Positions 62,957 through 64,000 of a stretch of 64,000 bases of DNA are shown here, in pieces. The notes beneath the pieces were generated by a model, which did no database searches, was not told the origin of the DNA, and worked only from the letters and a program-made list of their open reading frames with translations. Each line of letters starts with the position of its first letter. Position 1 is the first letter of the stretch. The stretch comes from VGNY01 sp964549635 (GTDB lineage Bacteria > Chloroflexota > Dehalococcoidia > GIF9 > UBA5629): NCBI GenBank assembly GCA_964549635.1, contig CAZJVJ010000007.1:1-64000 (forward strand). Reading direction: 5' to 3'. The position numbers and the translations under genes are program-made.

Positions 62957-64000
62957 TCATGCCCTCGAACTATTTTTAATTTTTGCCTTATATTCGTCGC
63001 CAAAATATTGTAGACTATCGACCACAGAATTTGGTGCTGCCTGTCCCAGACCGCATAAAGACGCTAGCATCATAGTATCGGACAGTTCACGTAATATTGC
63101 TAAATCTTTATCATCACCATGCCCCTGGGCAATGCGCTCTAAGATACTACACAAAAGAAGGGTACCTTCTCGGCATGGGACGCACTTCCCACAGGACTCT
63201 TCAGCAAAAAATTCCATATTTTTCCATACCACCTCTACTATATCTCTATCGCTGTTGAACACTAGCACGGCACCAGCCCCCAGACATCCTTCAAAAGCGA
63301 GCGGTGTATCAAGTTTTTCGGCAGGATACAGTCTTCCTGAGGCTCCCCCTATCTGGACTGCTTTAACATTCCTAGCCTGGGCCAGGCCCTCCACCAGCTC
63401 CCTAACAGGACTGCCCATTGTTAGTTCATATATACCTGGCTTCTCCACATCGCCTGATACTGAAAAGACTTTAGTGCCTTTGCTCTGTTGTGTGCCTATC
63501 TGGCTGAACCAATTTGCGCCATTGAGTATGATGTGTGGGATATTTGCTAAAGTTTCTACATTATTTATGATTGTTGGTTTTTGCCACAAGCCTCGCTCAG
63601 GTGGGAACGGAGGTCTGTAACGCACCTCACCTCGTTTCCCCTCTATTGATTCCATTAGTGCCGACTCTTCACCGCATACATAGGCGCCTGCCCCTTCCCG
63701 AACCTCGATATCGAAATCAAATGTGGTACCATTTTTCCAGTTCAAAAACCCACGTTGCTTAGCTTGTGAAATAGCGTTTTCCAGCAAATCTCGGAAGCAA
63801 TGATATTCAGCACGCAGATAAATGTAGCCCTTTTTTGCTCCTATGGCATAGCCAGCTATGGCCATGCCCTCGACAATCTGAAAGGGGTCCCCCTGGATTA
63901 TGTAGCTATCCTTGAAGGTGCCGACCTCGCCTTCATCAGCGTTGCAGATGACAAATCTCTCCGGCTGTGGCGACTTGCTTGCTAGTTCCCACTTGAGGCC
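62957..64000 (-). CDS. NuoF/HndC-like flavoprotein, N-terminus cut by window edge
   Basis: Open to the window edge. The visible 347 residues start GLKWELASKSPQPERFVICN and contain ADEGEVGTFKDSYIIQGD (NAD/FMN-binding segment), REGAGAYVCGEESALMESIEG, and SCGKCVPCREGT plus SLCGLGQAAPN for the [4Fe-4S] cluster. No ferredoxin tail follows, unlike the NuoF at 42874: the protein ends within about 25 residues of the conserved core. The stop is 5 bp before metV. It probably oxidises NAD(P)H and passes electrons to MetV-MetF. The N-terminal thioredoxin-like part lies outside the window. Confidence 0.9.
   Translation of the reverse strand, partial: GLKWELASKSPQPERFVICNADEGEVGTFKDSYIIQGDPFQIVEGMAIAGYAIGAKKGYIYLRAEYHCFRDLLENAISQAKQRGFLNWKNGTTFDFDIEVREGAGAYVCGEESALMESIEGKRGEVRYRPPFPPERGLWQKPTIINNVETLANIPHIILNGANWFSQIGTQQSKGTKVFSVSGDVEKPGIYELTMGSPVRELVEGLAQARNVKAVQIGGASGRLYPAEKLDTPLAFEGCLGAGAVLVFNSDRDIVEVVWKNMEFFAEESCGKCVPCREGTLLLCSILERIAQGHGDDKDLAILRELSDTMMLASLCGLGQAAPNSVVDSLQYFGDEYKAKIKNSSRA

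Noticed and set aside
1..64000. CRISPR arrays, rRNA operons, prophage or integrative elements
   Set aside because: No regularly spaced repeats, rRNA or tRNA genes, integrase or phage structural genes could be seen in any part of the window.

Overview
The window looks like a stretch of chromosome from a strictly anaerobic bacterium that uses the acetyl-CoA (Wood-Ljungdahl) pathway. The housekeeping genes are bacterial: nusA-ylxR-infB-rbfA, a frameshift-dependent prfB, mutL and pcrA, with sigma70-like promoters. The CODH/ACS genes are of the split archaeal type (cdhA, B, C, D, E as separate genes). With the NuoEF-like genes, metV-metF, a HdrD/DsrK-like protein and two ADP-forming acyl-CoA synthetase alpha proteins, this points by inference to Chloroflexota, class Dehalococcoidia or a relative. 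I saw no rRNA, tRNA, CRISPR array or intact insertion sequence.

Layout. 1-3.8 kb (minus): rbfA (cut by the edge), infB, ylxR, nusA, with a promoter and a terminator-like hairpin in the nusA leader. 3.9-9 kb: a cation diffusion facilitator, a nucleoside phosphorylase and a YhaN/YhaO-like nuclease pair. 9.2-14.6 kb (minus, tightly packed): nfi, prfB, an M1-type metallopeptidase-like protein, radC and a solitary peptide-binding lipoprotein. 14.6-19.7 kb (minus): a geranylgeranyl-reductase-like flavoprotein, a DUF1616-type protein, an acyl-CoA synthetase alpha protein, an alpha/beta hydrolase and a small membrane protein. 19.9-26.9 kb: a HerA-like ATPase, a P-type ATPase, a tandem universal stress protein and a Yip1-type membrane protein. 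27-30.1 kb (minus): arsR-dsrE-tusA-narI/dsrM-like-hdrD/dsrK-like, a probable sulfur/electron-transfer operon with an operator-like site. 30.3-34 kb: acs and a B12-binding-type radical SAM protein.

34.1-44.8 kb (plus) is the centrepiece: acsE, cdhD, cdhA, a DUF166-type gene, cdhB, cdhC, cdhE, nuoE, nuoF. It makes acetyl-CoA from a methyl group on tetrahydrofolate plus CO2/CO, with a NAD(P)H-linked flavoprotein coupled to it. After two small minus-strand RNA/zinc-binding genes come cooC (nickel insertion into CODH), a small DUF3786-like gene, a second acyl-CoA synthetase alpha protein and an old-yellow-enzyme-type oxidoreductase. 49.8-55.3 kb holds mutL, pcrA, a small exported protein and, divergently, a nucleotide kinase-like protein and dCMP deaminase. 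55.3-59 kb is a low-density zone with about 1.1 kb of apparently non-coding DNA, an M28 peptidase with membrane segments, and a clearly decayed AMP-forming acyl-CoA ligase. 59-64 kb has a solitary biotin carboxylase, a fumarylacetoacetase-family protein and, at the right edge, nuoF-metV-metF, the methylene-THF reductase that feeds the methyl branch.

How they work together: metF/metV/nuoF reduce methylene-THF to methyl-THF, AcsE moves the methyl group to the corrinoid protein CdhDE, CdhAB supplies CO, CdhC condenses them with CoA, CooC matures the nickel site, and Acs plus the ADP-forming acyl-CoA synthetases connect acetyl-CoA with acetate. The most interesting unexplained parts are the DUF166 gene inside the CODH operon, the NuoEF pair translationally coupled to cdhE, and the small gene next to cooC.
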